The notes beneath the pieces were generated by a model that saw nothing but the letters and a program-made list of their open reading frames with translations, searched no databases and was not told the DNA's origin. Below are positions 18,301 to 27,369 of a stretch of DNA of 64,000 nt, piece by piece. The number at the start of each line of letters is the position of its first letter. Position 1 is the stretch's first letter. The DNA is from Nocardiopsis algeriensis (GTDB lineage Bacteria > Actinomycetota > Actinomycetes > Streptosporangiales > Streptosporangiaceae): positions 124,001 through 188,000 of the forward strand of contig NZ_JACHJO010000007.1 of assembly GCF_014203695.1 (NCBI RefSeq), in the 5' to 3' direction. The position numbers were made by a program, and so were the translations under genes.

Positions 18301-19128
18301 GTCTTCCCTTTCTGTCGCGGTCACCGGCAACCCTAGGAAGGAGGAAAGGGCGGCACCATGGGGATCGCCCCCGGGTGTGGGGTGAGGAAAACCCCCGGAA
18401 CCGTCGGGGGGGTCGGAGGAAGGCACCCGCGTGCGGTGGACGGCGGTACCGGACTCGCCCTGCGGCGGTGTCGCGGGGATCGGGGCCGGATATCTTGCCC
18501 GAAAATGCCTGCCCCGCGCTTTTGCCGCATCCGGATTCCGCCGATACGGCAGGATTTCGCCGAAATAGCCGCCGACCGCAGAGGTGCTTTCCGGCCGGGA
18601 CCCGGAGGCCCGCGCACCTCCGGACCCGGAGAAAACCTCCTGGCCAGGGGCTCACGTCGGCGCCCCTTGGCGCAAAACGGTTGTTATTCCCCCAATCCAT
18701 GTCCGGGGACAAAGTCATTTCCGATTTCGGTTCCCTGCCCCCGCCAATGGTGCTACACAGTGGTGGTAGCGGCGCCGGGGGAAGCCGCGACCCGCCCCTG
18801 GTGGAAACTGCTTGAGGGGGCCGATTCCACCAGGGGCGCCCGGCCGGGCCACCCGGCGGCGGGAGGAACTCCCGCGCCGCGGACGGCGAGGACCGAGCCC
18901 CGGCGCGGCACCGGGACGCCGCCGGGACACGGAGCGACAGCGCCCTCCGCCCGTTCCGCCTTCCTCCGCCTCGCCGCGCGGGGCCGCTCCGCACCGTCCC
19001 GCGGTACCTGTCCCCCGTGCGAGCTACGCGCAAGTGTCCACCGCATGGTGACGACTCCGGGCTGCTCTCTCCGTAGTGTTTCGACACGTCCGCGGCACCC
19101 CGCTCGCGGATTCGCAGAAGGAGCTCTC
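18301..19128. other. Long divergent intergenic region with a strong hairpin
   Basis: 828 bp between the esterase (minus) and the CPBP protease (plus). At 18793-18838 a perfect 14-bp stem (CGCCCCTGGTGGAA and its complement) encloses an 18-nt loop. Just before it lies an open frame of 38 codons, ATG at 18700 (MSGDKVISDFGSLPPPMV...), whose TGA at 18813-18815 falls in the loop. It has no Shine-Dalgarno, so I do not call it a gene. The stretch around 18480-18760 is locally AT-richer and may hold promoters. The hairpin could terminate a short RNA. Confidence 0.4.
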
Positions 19129-19965
19129 GTGAGACTGGTATGGCAACTCGCGGCCGTCGCGGCCGTTTCTCTGATCGGCAGCCAGGCCGTGGCCGCGGTG
19201 CAGGACAACCCGTGGTTGACACTTGCCCTCGGTCTCCTGACGTCCGTGCTCGCGATCCTCGCCTACGGATGGGTGGTGCGCCGGACCGAGAAGCGCTCCC
19301 CGGTGGAGATCGCCCGCGAGGGCGCGGCGGCCGCGACCGGCCGGGGGACGCTGCTCGGCGTCGCGCTGTTCGGCGCGGTCATCATCGGCATCGCGCTCCT
19401 GGGGGGCTACGAGATCCACGGCCTGGGCTCGGTGACGGGCGCGGTGGGGCTGTTCGGATTCATGGCCGCCGCCTCCGTGACCGAGGAGCTGCTGTTCCGC
19501 GGCGTCCTGTTCCGGATCATCGAGGAACGCACCGGCACCTGGATCGCGCTGGCGCTGACCGGTGCGCTGTTCGGTCTGGCGCACGTGTTCAACCCGAACG
19601 CCGGCCTGTGGGGCGCCCTCGCCATCGCGATCACCGGCGGGGGCATGCTCGCCGCCGCCTACATCGCCACCCGCAACCTGTGGCTTCCGATCGGCCTGCA
19701 CTTCGGCTGGAACTTCGCCGCGGCCGGCATCTTCAGCACCGAGGTCTCGGGCAACAACACCCCGCAGGGGCTGCTGGACGCCACCTCGTCGGGACCGGTA
19801 CTGATCACCGGCGGCGACTTCGGCCCGGAGGGAAGCCTGTACACGGTGCTGTTCTGCACGCTGATGACGGTCGCGTTCCTGTGGCTGGCCCACCGCCGCG
19901 GCCACATGGTGCCCCGGCGCCGGCGCGCCGACCGGGTCGCCGCCGCCACTACACTTCCCCAATGA
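19129..19965 (+). CDS. CPBP (CAAX/bacteriocin-immunity) family intramembrane metalloprotease
   Basis: 278 residues from the GTG at 19129, with AAGGAG five bases upstream. There are about seven membrane helices. The three family motifs are present: TEELLFRG (motif 1, EExxxR), FGLAHVFN (FxxxH) and LHFGWNF (motif 3, His with Asn), which together form the metal site. CPBP proteins cleave membrane substrates or give self-immunity to bacteriocins. Its TGA overlaps the ATG of the histidine kinase (ATGA), so protease, kinase and response regulator are made together. That suggests the protease acts in, or is the output of, this signalling unit. Confidence 0.9.
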   Translation: MRLVWQLAAVAAVSLIGSQAVAAVQDNPWLTLALGLLTSVLAILAYGWVVRRTEKRSPVEIAREGAAAATGRGTLLGVALFGAVIIGIALLGGYEIHGLGSVTGAVGLFGFMAAASVTEELLFRGVLFRIIEERTGTWIALALTGALFGLAHVFNPNAGLWGALAIAITGGGMLAAAYIATRNLWLPIGLHFGWNFAAAGIFSTEVSGNNTPQGLLDATSSGPVLITGGDFGPEGSLYTVLFCTLMTVAFLWLAHRRGHMVPRRRRADRVAAATTLPQ

Positions 19966-21116
19966 TCGACCGTCTGCGGATCCCCGAGCCGTGGCGCCGG
20001 TTCGGCGGCACGGCCTGGCCCTTCCCCCTGGCGCTGCTGCTCCTGGTCGCGTCGTTCCTGCCGGCGCTCCACAACAACGGCACGCAGCTCGGCGGGATGC
20101 CGGACCGCCCCTTCGACGCGCTCGCCGTCGTGGCGATCGCCCTCCAGTGCCTTCCTCTCGCCGTGAGCCGGCGGTGGCCCCTTCTCTGCCTCGTCCTGGT
20201 GGTGCTCGGCTTCACCGTCGACCAGCTCCAGGGCTACCACTCGCTCGCGGGCACCGCGCTTCCCGTCGCGCTGCTGAACGCGGGGTTCCGTCTGGAGCGG
20301 TACCGGGGCGCCACCACTCTGCTGCTCTCCCTGGCGTACGTGCCGCTGGCGCTCGTGCTCTTCCGGTTCGGCTCGGGCGAGACGCCGGCCGGGTTCGTGA
20401 TGTTCTACATCGCGCTGGTCCTGGCGTGGGTCCTCGGGACGTGGCTGCGCTCGGTCAGGGCCGCGGAGGCCGAGCGCCGCCGCCGGGTCGCCGAGGACAC
20501 CCGGACCGCCGAGCGGACCCGTATCGCCCGCGAGCTCCACGACGTCGTGACCCACCACGTGACGGCGATGGTCGTGCAGGCCGAGGCGGCACGGTACCTG
20601 ACCGCCGCGCCCGACCGCCTCGACCAATCCCTGAGCGCCGTCACCGACACCGGCCGGCAGGCCATCAGCGATCTGCGGCACCTGCTCGACCTGCTCAACC
20701 CCGACCACGGCGCCGAGACCGCAACGCCGATGGCGGGCAGGATCCTTCCCCTCGTGGAGCAGACCCGCCGGGCCGGTCAGCCGGTGGAGTTCGTCGAGGA
20801 GGGCACCCCGGCGGACTCGGCCGGCAGCGCCGGGTTCGTGGCCCACCGGGTCGTGCAGGAGGCCCTGACGAACGCCCTCAAGCACGCGCACGGCAGCCCC
20901 ACCTCGGTCGAGGTGCACCACGGGGAGGAAGAGATCACCGTGGAGGTGGGCACGGACGGTCCCGGCACGCCGGCCGGGTCCCCCGCCGGGAGCGGACGGG
21001 GCCTGGCGGGGCTGCGTGAACGGGTCGACGCCCTGGGCGGCGACTTCACCGCGGGTCGGCGTGCGGACGGAGGATTCGCCGTGCGAGCCCGCATCCCCGT
21101 GGAGGGCCGGCCGTGA
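19962..21116 (+). CDS. Sensor histidine kinase, DesK/HisKA_3 type
   Basis: 384 residues, overlapping the protease gene by 4 nt. Residues 20-150 hold four to five membrane helices with short loops, so the stimulus is probably in the membrane. A coiled linker (RAAEAERRRRVAEDTRTAER) leads to the HisKA_3 box RELHDVVTHHVTAMVVQAEA; the phosphorylated His is the one in ELHDV. The ATPase domain contains QEALTNALKHA (N box) and GRGLAGLRERVDALGG (G2 box). NarL-type regulators are the partner class, and one follows with a GTGA overlap. Confidence 0.93.
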   Translation: MIDRLRIPEPWRRFGGTAWPFPLALLLLVASFLPALHNNGTQLGGMPDRPFDALAVVAIALQCLPLAVSRRWPLLCLVLVVLGFTVDQLQGYHSLAGTALPVALLNAGFRLERYRGATTLLLSLAYVPLALVLFRFGSGETPAGFVMFYIALVLAWVLGTWLRSVRAAEAERRRRVAEDTRTAERTRIARELHDVVTHHVTAMVVQAEAARYLTAAPDRLDQSLSAVTDTGRQAISDLRHLLDLLNPDHGAETATPMAGRILPLVEQTRRAGQPVEFVEEGTPADSAGSAGFVAHRVVQEALTNALKHAHGSPTSVEVHHGEEEITVEVGTDGPGTPAGSPAGSGRGLAGLRERVDALGGDFTAGRRADGGFAVRARIPVEGRP

Positions 21117-21772
21117 CCGCGCCGATCCGGGTCCTGGTCTGCGACGACCAGATGCTGATCCGCACCGGGCTGACGACGATCATCGACGCCCAGCCCGACC
21201 TCGAGGTGGTGGGCGAGTGCGGGGACGGGCAGGCCGCGGCCGACCTCGGCCGCCGGCTGCGCCCGGACGTCGTGGTGATGGACGTGCGCATGCCGGTGCT
21301 CGACGGCATCGAGGCCACCCGCCTGCTGGCCGGCGCCGGGGTCCCGCATCCCGTCAAGGTGCTCGTGGTGACGACGTTCAACCTGGACGAGTACGTCTAC
21401 GAGGCGCTGCGCGCGGGGGCGAGCGGGTTCCTGCTCAAGGACGCACCACCGTCCCAGCTGCTCCACGGGATCCGGACCGTGGCCTCGGGCGCGGCCCTGC
21501 TGGCACCCGAGGTGACACGCCAACTCGTGGGGATGTACGCCGCCCGGATCCGGCCCGCGGAGGAGACCTCGAACGACACCCCGCTGACCCCCCGCGAGCT
21601 GGAGGTCCTCCGCCTCATCGCGGACGGACTCTCCAACAAGGAGATCGCGGGGACCCTCCTGATCAGCCAGGAGACCGTCAAGACCTTCGTGTCGCGCATC
21701 CTCTCCAAGCTCGCGCTCCGCGACCGCGTCCAGGCGGTCGTCTACGCCTACCGCCACGGCCTGGTGACCTGA
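21113..21772 (+). CDS. NarL/FixJ-type response regulator
   Basis: 219 residues. The GTG start overlaps the kinase stop by 4 nt. The receiver domain (1-120) has the acidic pair in VLVCDDQ, the phospho-acceptor Asp in VVVMDVRMPVLDGIEA, the Thr in VVTTF and the Lys in GFLLKDAPP. A linker leads to a LuxR HTH (150-215: LTPRELEVLRLIADGLSNKE, then TVKTFVSRILSKL). It is the cognate regulator of the preceding kinase. Targets are unknown; autoregulation of the operon at 19129 is likely. Confidence 0.94.
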   Translation: MTAPIRVLVCDDQMLIRTGLTTIIDAQPDLEVVGECGDGQAAADLGRRLRPDVVVMDVRMPVLDGIEATRLLAGAGVPHPVKVLVVTTFNLDEYVYEALRAGASGFLLKDAPPSQLLHGIRTVASGAALLAPEVTRQLVGMYAARIRPAEETSNDTPLTPRELEVLRLIADGLSNKEIAGTLLISQETVKTFVSRILSKLALRDRVQAVVYAYRHGLVT

Positions 21773-21886
21773 GGCGCCGCAGCACCGGGGAGGGCCCGGG
21801 TTCCGTCCGGCCGTGTCCCGTTTCTGTCCGCGGGGACTGCCAGAATCGGGGGGCATCCCCCCGAAACCCCCGGAAAGGGAGTCCCC

Positions 21887-22915
21887 GTGCCCCACCTCAC
21901 CGAGTTCGCGGGCCTGCCCGTGATCGAGTTCCCCTTCGACAGGACCGATCAGGAATGGCGCCGGCGGCTCCAGCGGGTCCAGGAGGCCGGCGGGGACCGG
22001 TCCGCGCCGCCCTCCGTCGCCTGGCGGCTGCGCCGGGGAGGGGACGTCGGATGGGACGAGGACTCCGCCGGCTACTTCGCCCGCTTCCTGTCCGAGGTGG
22101 GCGCCGAGCACGTGAGGGCGCTGGTGGTCGGCGACTGGTTCGACTCCGCCGACGAGGGCCTGTACGAGCCCGTGGAGCTGCTGGCCGAGAACGCCGGCGC
22201 GCTGCCGAACCTGCGCTTCCTCTTCGTCGGCGACATCGACTTCGAGGAGTGCGAGCTCTCCTGGATCGACCAGCCCGACCTGGCCCCGCTCGTGGCCGCC
22301 TTCCCCCGCCTGGAGGAACTGTCGGTGAAAGGCGCCGCCGGCGGGCTGGGAGGCGGCAGGCTCGGCCTGCACGTGCCCTCGCACACTTCGCTGCGCTCCC
22401 TCACCATCGAGAGCGGCGGCCTGCCCGCCGAGGTCACGCGCGAGGTGGCCTCCTCGGGCCTGCCCGCGCTGGAGCACCTGGAGCTGTGGCTGGGTGTCGA
22501 GGACTACCGCGGCGACACCTCGCCGGCGGATCTGGCGCCGGTGCTCTCCGGCGAGGCGTTTCCCCGGCTGAGGTACCTGGGGGTGCGCAACGCCGAGAAG
22601 CTGGACGAATGGATCGGCGTACTGGCCGACGCGCCCGTCATCGACCGTCTGGAGGTCCTCGACCTGTCGCTGGGCATCCTCACCGACAAGGGCGGTCAGG
22701 AGCTCGTGGACCGGGCTGCGGCCTTCGCGGGTCTGCGCCGGCTCGACCTGCACCACCACTACCTGAGCGAGGAGACGGAGGAGCGGGTGCGGGCCGTGTT
22801 CGCCGGGCTCGGTGTCGAGACCGACCTGTCCGAGCGGCTGGAGCCCTCCTACTACCCCGGACACGGAGAAGGCGCGGAGGGCACCTGGCACTACTACACC
22901 GCGGCGGCGGAGTAG
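21887..22915 (+). CDS. STM4015-like leucine-rich repeat protein
   Basis: 342 residues from the GTG at 21887 (GGGAG six bases upstream). After an N-terminal segment (MPHLTEFAGLPVIEF), regularly spaced Leu-rich units follow: LPNLRFLFVGDIDF, FPRLEELSVKGA, HTSLRSLTIESG, LPALEHLELWLG, FPRLRYLGVRNAEK, IDRLEVLDLSLG, FAGLRRLDLHHH. This is the cytoplasmic repeat family typified by Salmonella STM4015, where it neighbours a radical-SAM system. Here no such partner is present. A protein-binding role is likely from the repeats; its partner is unknown. Confidence 0.82.
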   Translation: MPHLTEFAGLPVIEFPFDRTDQEWRRRLQRVQEAGGDRSAPPSVAWRLRRGGDVGWDEDSAGYFARFLSEVGAEHVRALVVGDWFDSADEGLYEPVELLAENAGALPNLRFLFVGDIDFEECELSWIDQPDLAPLVAAFPRLEELSVKGAAGGLGGGRLGLHVPSHTSLRSLTIESGGLPAEVTREVASSGLPALEHLELWLGVEDYRGDTSPADLAPVLSGEAFPRLRYLGVRNAEKLDEWIGVLADAPVIDRLEVLDLSLGILTDKGGQELVDRAAAFAGLRRLDLHHHYLSEETEERVRAVFAGLGVETDLSERLEPSYYPGHGEGAEGTWHYYTAAAE

Positions 22916-22946
22916 CCCTGCCCGAGCGCCTCCCGCGCACGGCCGC

Positions 22947-23951
22947 TCAGCGGTCGGCGCGGGAGTCCTCGCCCTCGCTGCCCTCGTCCTCACGTTCCCC
23001 GGCGTCGGGGTACATCGCGCGGACGCGGCGGGCGACCTCGTCGAAGCCGCCGCTCTCCAGGACGCGCATCTGGTCGCGGGCGAACGAGGCCCGGCGCGGG
23101 CCCTCGTCCAGGGAGTCGATCATGCCCCGCAGGATGGCCACCTGCACGTCGCGTTCGGCGGAGTCGTGGCCGTCCCCGCCCTCGTCGGCGGGCCACCAAT
23201 AACTCTCGTATCCCTCGCTGTCGACGTCGCTTCCCGGCCCCGGCAGGGGGTCCGCCTCGTCGTCCAGCGGTTCCAGGTCGCCGAGCAGCTCGTCGGCCGG
23301 TCCGCCCACGGAGGCGAACGCCTCCGACAGCTCCACCTCGGCGATGCGGATCGCCTCGCGCAGCTCGCGGTCCTTGCGCAGGTCCGCCATCTGGCGCAGC
23401 CGTGCGGCGTCGCCCTCGGCCAGGCACAGGCTCACCTCTTCCGCCCACACCACGATGCCGCTGCCGATGACGGCGGTCTCCACCGCCAGGCGGGCGGCCA
23501 GCTCGCACTCGGCCATGCCCTCGTCGGCGGGGTCGGTCTTCCGTGCCAGCTCCGCCGCGCGCTGGACGACCGCGAGCGCGGCCGGGCCTGCGGGGTTGCG
23601 CAGGCGCAGGTCGACGTGGCCGGACCAGCGCCAGTGGACCACCGCGGAGAACTGGAGGTCGTAGTCGGCAGCGGCGCTGGGCAGGGAGACGGTCCGCAGG
23701 CGCCTGCCGTTGCCCATCGGCGCGGGGCGGGTCTCCTTCTCCTCCGCGGGGGGCGGTTCGGGGGCGCGGCGGTGCAGGCGTCCGAGCAGCACGGCGCCGC
23801 CGACCAGCAGGACGAGGGGGACCCACAGCAGGCCCCAGGGGCCGGTCAGGGGGTAGAGCGCGGCCGGGACGAGCGCCACGGCGAGGGCGGCCAGGACGAC
23901 CCGCGGGAGGGTGACGGGGGTGACTGTGGGCCTCCTCTCGCGCGCGGCCAC
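22947..23951 (-). CDS. Membrane-anchored protein of unknown function
   Basis: 334 residues from the GTG at 23951. Two membrane helices near the N-terminus (about 15-60: VVLAALAVALVPAALYPLTG and LLWVPLVLLVGGAVLLG) anchor a long acidic cytoplasmic domain. That domain has a conserved-looking core (YDLQFSAVVHWRWSG, VDLRLRNPAGPAAL) and a helical Glu-rich C-terminus ending in a charged tail. Comparable two-helix proteins are widespread in Streptosporangiales but have no assigned function. It converges on the STM4015-like gene. Confidence 0.7.
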   Translation of the reverse strand: MAARERRPTVTPVTLPRVVLAALAVALVPAALYPLTGPWGLLWVPLVLLVGGAVLLGRLHRRAPEPPPAEEKETRPAPMGNGRRLRTVSLPSAAADYDLQFSAVVHWRWSGHVDLRLRNPAGPAALAVVQRAAELARKTDPADEGMAECELAARLAVETAVIGSGIVVWAEEVSLCLAEGDAARLRQMADLRKDRELREAIRIAEVELSEAFASVGGPADELLGDLEPLDDEADPLPGPGSDVDSEGYESYWWPADEGGDGHDSAERDVQVAILRGMIDSLDEGPRRASFARDQMRVLESGGFDEVARRVRAMYPDAGEREDEGSEGEDSRADR

Positions 23952-24211
23952 GGGACGGGCCTGCCTTCAGGGCGCGGAGGGGGGTGTGGCGTGGGCCGGA
24001 CGTTCTCCGCAGAACCAGTCTGCCGGACATCTGGAGCGCACGCACCGATATGCCGGGGGTCGGGCGAACTTGTGGCCAAGGAAAGGTGTCCCGGCGCTTG
24101 TCTTCGGCCGAACAGCGCCTGTCGTGCCGCCTTTTACCGCGTCGCGGGCGCGCCGGGGGCAACAAAATGTACGAACCGCATCCTGTCCCCGTCTCCTGCG
24201 GAGTCCGCCCG

Positions 24212-26260
24212 ATGCAGTCCACCGCCGCTTCCGGTGACCGCGCCCCGGCCGTCCGGGCCCCTGGCGCGCAGCGCCGCTTCCGGCCCGAGGTCCAGGGTCT
24301 GCGCGCCGTCGCCGTCCTCCTGGTCCTCGTCCACCATCTCGATCCCGGCCTGCTTCCCGGAGGCTACGTCGGCGTCGACGTCTTCTTCGTGATCTCGGGC
24401 TTCCTCATCACCTCGCAGCTGTACCGGGAGGCGGTGGCGGGGGGCCGTGTCTCGGTCCGGGGCTTCTACGTGCGCCGGGTGCGGCGCCTGCTGCCCGCCG
24501 CCACCGCCGTCCTGGTGGTGACGGGGGCGGTGTCCCTCGCCGTCCTGCCGGTGACGCGCCTGACCGACACCATGTGGCAGCTGGTCGCCTCGGCCGCGTA
24601 CGTGGAGAACCTCTACCTGGCGCGGCAGTCGGTGGACTACCTGGCCGCCGAGGCCCCGCCGAGCCCGGTGCAGCACTTCTGGTCGCTCTCGGTGGAGGAG
24701 CAGTTCTACCTGGTGTGGCCGCTCCTGTTCGTGCTGTGGGCCCTGTGCCGGCGCCGGTGGCGGGCGGGCAGCGGAATGCTGGCGGTGCTGCTGGGCGCCC
24801 TGTTGGTCGCGTCGCTGGCCTGCTCGGTGGCGATGGCCGGCGAGTCCTCCGCGTACTTCCTGCCGGTCACGCGCGCCTGGGAGTTGGCCGTGGGCGGCCT
24901 GCTCGCTATCGCCCTGGCCCGCGGGAGCCTGCCGGAGCGCCTGCGCCTGCCGCTGGGGTGGCTGGGATTGGCCGCGATCGCGGCCTCCGCGCTGCTCTAC
25001 GGCGGCGCCACCCCGTTCCCGGGCTGGACCGCCCTGCTGCCGGTCCTGGGCGGCGCCGCGGTGATCGCCGCCGAGGAGTCCCGGAGCCGCCTGTCGGCGT
25101 CGGCCCTGCTGAGTACGGCCCCGGCCCGCTGGGGAGGTGACGTGTCGTACTCGCTGTACCTGTGGCACTGGCCGCTGACCGTGTTCGCCCTGGTGCTCGC
25201 CGGCACGGACCGGCTCGGCCTCCTCGGCGCGGTCGCGGTGGGCGGTCTCTCGGTGCTGATGGCGTGGGCCACCAAGGTGTGGGTGGAGGACCCGGTGCGC
25301 GAGCGGGGGCTGATCCGGAGCGGGCGCGGTGCGGCCGCCGGGGCCGTGGCGGGCGTGCTGGCCGTGGCCGCGGTCGGCGCGGTGCTGTACGTGCGTGTGG
25401 ACCAGGTCCGGTCCGTCGGTTTCGACCCGCGGGTCCACGTGGGCCCCGAGGCGCTGGACCGGGCCTCGGTCGAGGGGCCGCTCTACCCGTCGCCGATCGA
25501 TGCCGAGGAGGACGCGCCGGTCCTGTACGGCGACGGCTGCCAGGCCCCGCCCCCGGCCACCGATCCGGGTGACCCGTGCGTGTACGGCGACGAGGACGCC
25601 CGCGAGACCGTCGCCGTGGTGGGCGACTCGCACAGCGCCCAGTGGGTGACCGCGCTCCTGGAGCTCGGGGAGGAGCGCGGCTGGCGCCTGGTCCTGTACA
25701 CCAAGTCCTCCTGTGCGTTCACCGACACCGCGGTCGAGGACGCCGGGGGCGGGGAGTACGAGGAGTGCCGTACGTGGAACCGCGCCGTGGTCGGCGAGCT
25801 GGCCGAGCTGCGGCCCGACACCGTGGTGACCAGTTCCTCCACGGCCGCGCGGCCGGTCGGCGCGGAGAGCCCCGAGGAGGGGGCCGAGCTGATGGCCGAG
25901 GGCATGCTCACCCTGTGGCGGGAGGTGGCGGAGGTGACGGACCGGATCGTCGCCGTGCGCGACACCCCGCGCCAGAGGAGGGACGTGGTCGAGTGCGTGG
26001 CCGGATCCGGCGGCCCGGAGGAGTGCGCGGTCCCGCAGGAGCAGGCGTTCGAACGCGAGGACCCGCAGGAGGAGGTCGTCGCGCAGTTGCCGGGGAAGGC
26101 GTTCCTGGTGGACATGAGCGACCTGTTCTGCGCCCGCGGCGAGTGCCCCGCGGTGATCGGCAACGTGATCGTCTACCGCGACTCGGGGCACATCACCAGC
26201 ACGTACGTGTCCCTGCTCTCCGAGGAGCTGGGCCGGCGCATGGACGGGCTCCGGGCCTGA
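24212..26260 (+). CDS. OafA/YrhL-type membrane acyltransferase with SGNH domain
   Basis: 682 residues from the ATG at 24212, preceded by GGAG at 9 nt; an upstream ATG at 24167 has a poorer site. Residues 25-370 form the acyltransferase-3 domain of ten or more helices, with the family signatures RPEVQGLRAVAVLLVLVHH, GYVGVDVFFVISGFLIT, FYVRRVRRLLPA and HFWSLSVEEQFYLVWPLLF. The C-terminal part is an extracytoplasmic SGNH hydrolase-like domain with VAVVGDSHSAQW (block I) and DSGHITSTY (Asp-His pair). Such two-domain enzymes move acetyl or acyl groups across the membrane onto cell-wall polysaccharide, peptidoglycan or teichoic acids. The acceptor cannot be predicted here. Confidence 0.92.
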   Translation: MQSTAASGDRAPAVRAPGAQRRFRPEVQGLRAVAVLLVLVHHLDPGLLPGGYVGVDVFFVISGFLITSQLYREAVAGGRVSVRGFYVRRVRRLLPAATAVLVVTGAVSLAVLPVTRLTDTMWQLVASAAYVENLYLARQSVDYLAAEAPPSPVQHFWSLSVEEQFYLVWPLLFVLWALCRRRWRAGSGMLAVLLGALLVASLACSVAMAGESSAYFLPVTRAWELAVGGLLAIALARGSLPERLRLPLGWLGLAAIAASALLYGGATPFPGWTALLPVLGGAAVIAAEESRSRLSASALLSTAPARWGGDVSYSLYLWHWPLTVFALVLAGTDRLGLLGAVAVGGLSVLMAWATKVWVEDPVRERGLIRSGRGAAAGAVAGVLAVAAVGAVLYVRVDQVRSVGFDPRVHVGPEALDRASVEGPLYPSPIDAEEDAPVLYGDGCQAPPPATDPGDPCVYGDEDARETVAVVGDSHSAQWVTALLELGEERGWRLVLYTKSSCAFTDTAVEDAGGGEYEECRTWNRAVVGELAELRPDTVVTSSSTAARPVGAESPEEGAELMAEGMLTLWREVAEVTDRIVAVRDTPRQRRDVVECVAGSGGPEECAVPQEQAFEREDPQEEVVAQLPGKAFLVDMSDLFCARGECPAVIGNVIVYRDSGHITSTYVSLLSEELGRRMDGLRA

Positions 26261-26762
26261 ACCGCCGCCCCGGGCGTCCTGTGTCCGCAGGTGCCGGGGC
26301 CTGTCCCGCGGTGTGCGCCGCCGGGGCGGGTCCCGTTTTTGTTCCATCCCATTTTGCATATACGGACTTCCCTGCCGCACACCAGAAATAAAATTGTCCT
26401 TTTCTGGGCAAGTTTGGCCCCGCATGGCACATTCGGAGATTCCAGGACAGAAATCCGCCGCGCGCCCGCCTCCGCACATCCGCCACGGCTTCCCTCCGCG
26501 GCGCACCGGCCACAGTCCCCGGCGCCGAACCCGCGCCCTTCCCGCTGCTGGACGCCCTTCCCGCCGCCGACGCACCAGGCACACCGGTTTCGGACAGGCC
26601 CCGAAAAACCTCTGCACAGAACAAAAGCAGGTGAATGACCACCGCACCGAGCAGGTTATTCACCGGCGATGCGTCCGCCTTTTTCGAAGGGTTCCTCCGG
26701 AGTATGCTCTTTGGGCAGAACCGGTAGCGCCACAAGAAGAACTGCGGTGAAAGGCGGCACCG
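26261..26762 (+). promoter_or_regulatory. 502-bp upstream region of the GTPase/chaperone operon
   Basis: No gene seen. An AT-rich block at 26335-26410 includes a 7-bp hairpin, CCAGAAA with TTTCTGG around a 12-nt loop. A possible promoter near the operon is TTTTTC at 26680-26685 and TATGCT at 26703-26708 with a 17-bp spacer; the -35 is poor. I found no CIRCE or HAIR operator, so the chaperones here are probably not under HrcA or HspR control. Confidence 0.35.
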
Positions 26763-27356
26763 ATGACGGCACACGGCGGTCCTCCCGAGCCCGTCGAGGA
26801 GTCGGCGGCTCCCGGATCCCGGCCCGACGGACATCCCGCTCCTCCCCTTCCCCCCGACCTGCGCCTGGCCTCCCTGGAGGCGCACATGGCCGCCCTCGGC
26901 ACACACCTGGCCGCCCTCGACGAACGCGCCCGCCACCGAGAGGCGGTCATCGACCGCCTGCACGCCGAGAACCAGGAGCTCAGGGCGGGCGACCGGCGCG
27001 CCCTCCTGGATCCCGTCATCTCCGATCTCATCCGCCTGTACGAGCAGCTCTCCCGCGAGGCCGACGGCCTGCGCGACCGCGGCGAGCAGCGGCTGGCCGC
27101 CCTGCTGGGGAGCCTGGCCGACGACGCCCTCCTCGCCCTGGAGCGGGTCGGTGTCGAGCCCGTGGAGGCCGGGGTCGGCGACCCCTTCCGCGCCGATCTG
27201 CACCGCCCCCTGTCCACCGTGAGCGACCCCGACCCCGCGCGGTCGGGCACCATCGCCCGCGTCGTCTCCCCCGGTTTCCGCGACACCGCCACGGGACGGG
27301 TCAGACGCAGGGTCCAGGCCCACTTCTACCGCCATGTCGAACCCGCCCAGCCGTGA
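26763..27356 (+). CDS. GrpE-like nucleotide exchange factor
   Basis: 197 residues; AAAGG lies upstream of the ATG. A Pro-rich leader (1-35) is followed by a long coiled coil (LEAHMAALGTHLAALDERAR, then HREAVIDRLHAENQELR) and the GrpE-type four-helix and beta head (DLIRLYEQLSREADG, VGVEPVEAGVGDPFRADLHR, GTIARVVSPGFRD). GrpE releases ADP from Hsp70. The gene is 13 nt before an Hsp70-like gene, so the two form a dedicated pair distinct from the housekeeping dnaK-grpE-dnaJ operon. No DnaJ-like gene follows, and the pair instead leads into a GTPase operon. Confidence 0.8.
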   Translation: MTAHGGPPEPVEESAAPGSRPDGHPAPPLPPDLRLASLEAHMAALGTHLAALDERARHREAVIDRLHAENQELRAGDRRALLDPVISDLIRLYEQLSREADGLRDRGEQRLAALLGSLADDALLALERVGVEPVEAGVGDPFRADLHRPLSTVSDPDPARSGTIARVVSPGFRDTATGRVRRRVQAHFYRHVEPAQP

Positions 27357-27369
27357 GCAGGAAAGGCAC

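Noticed and set aside
26261-26762. CIRCE or HAIR heat-shock operator before the chaperone genes
   Set aside because: I looked for both consensus inverted repeats and found neither.
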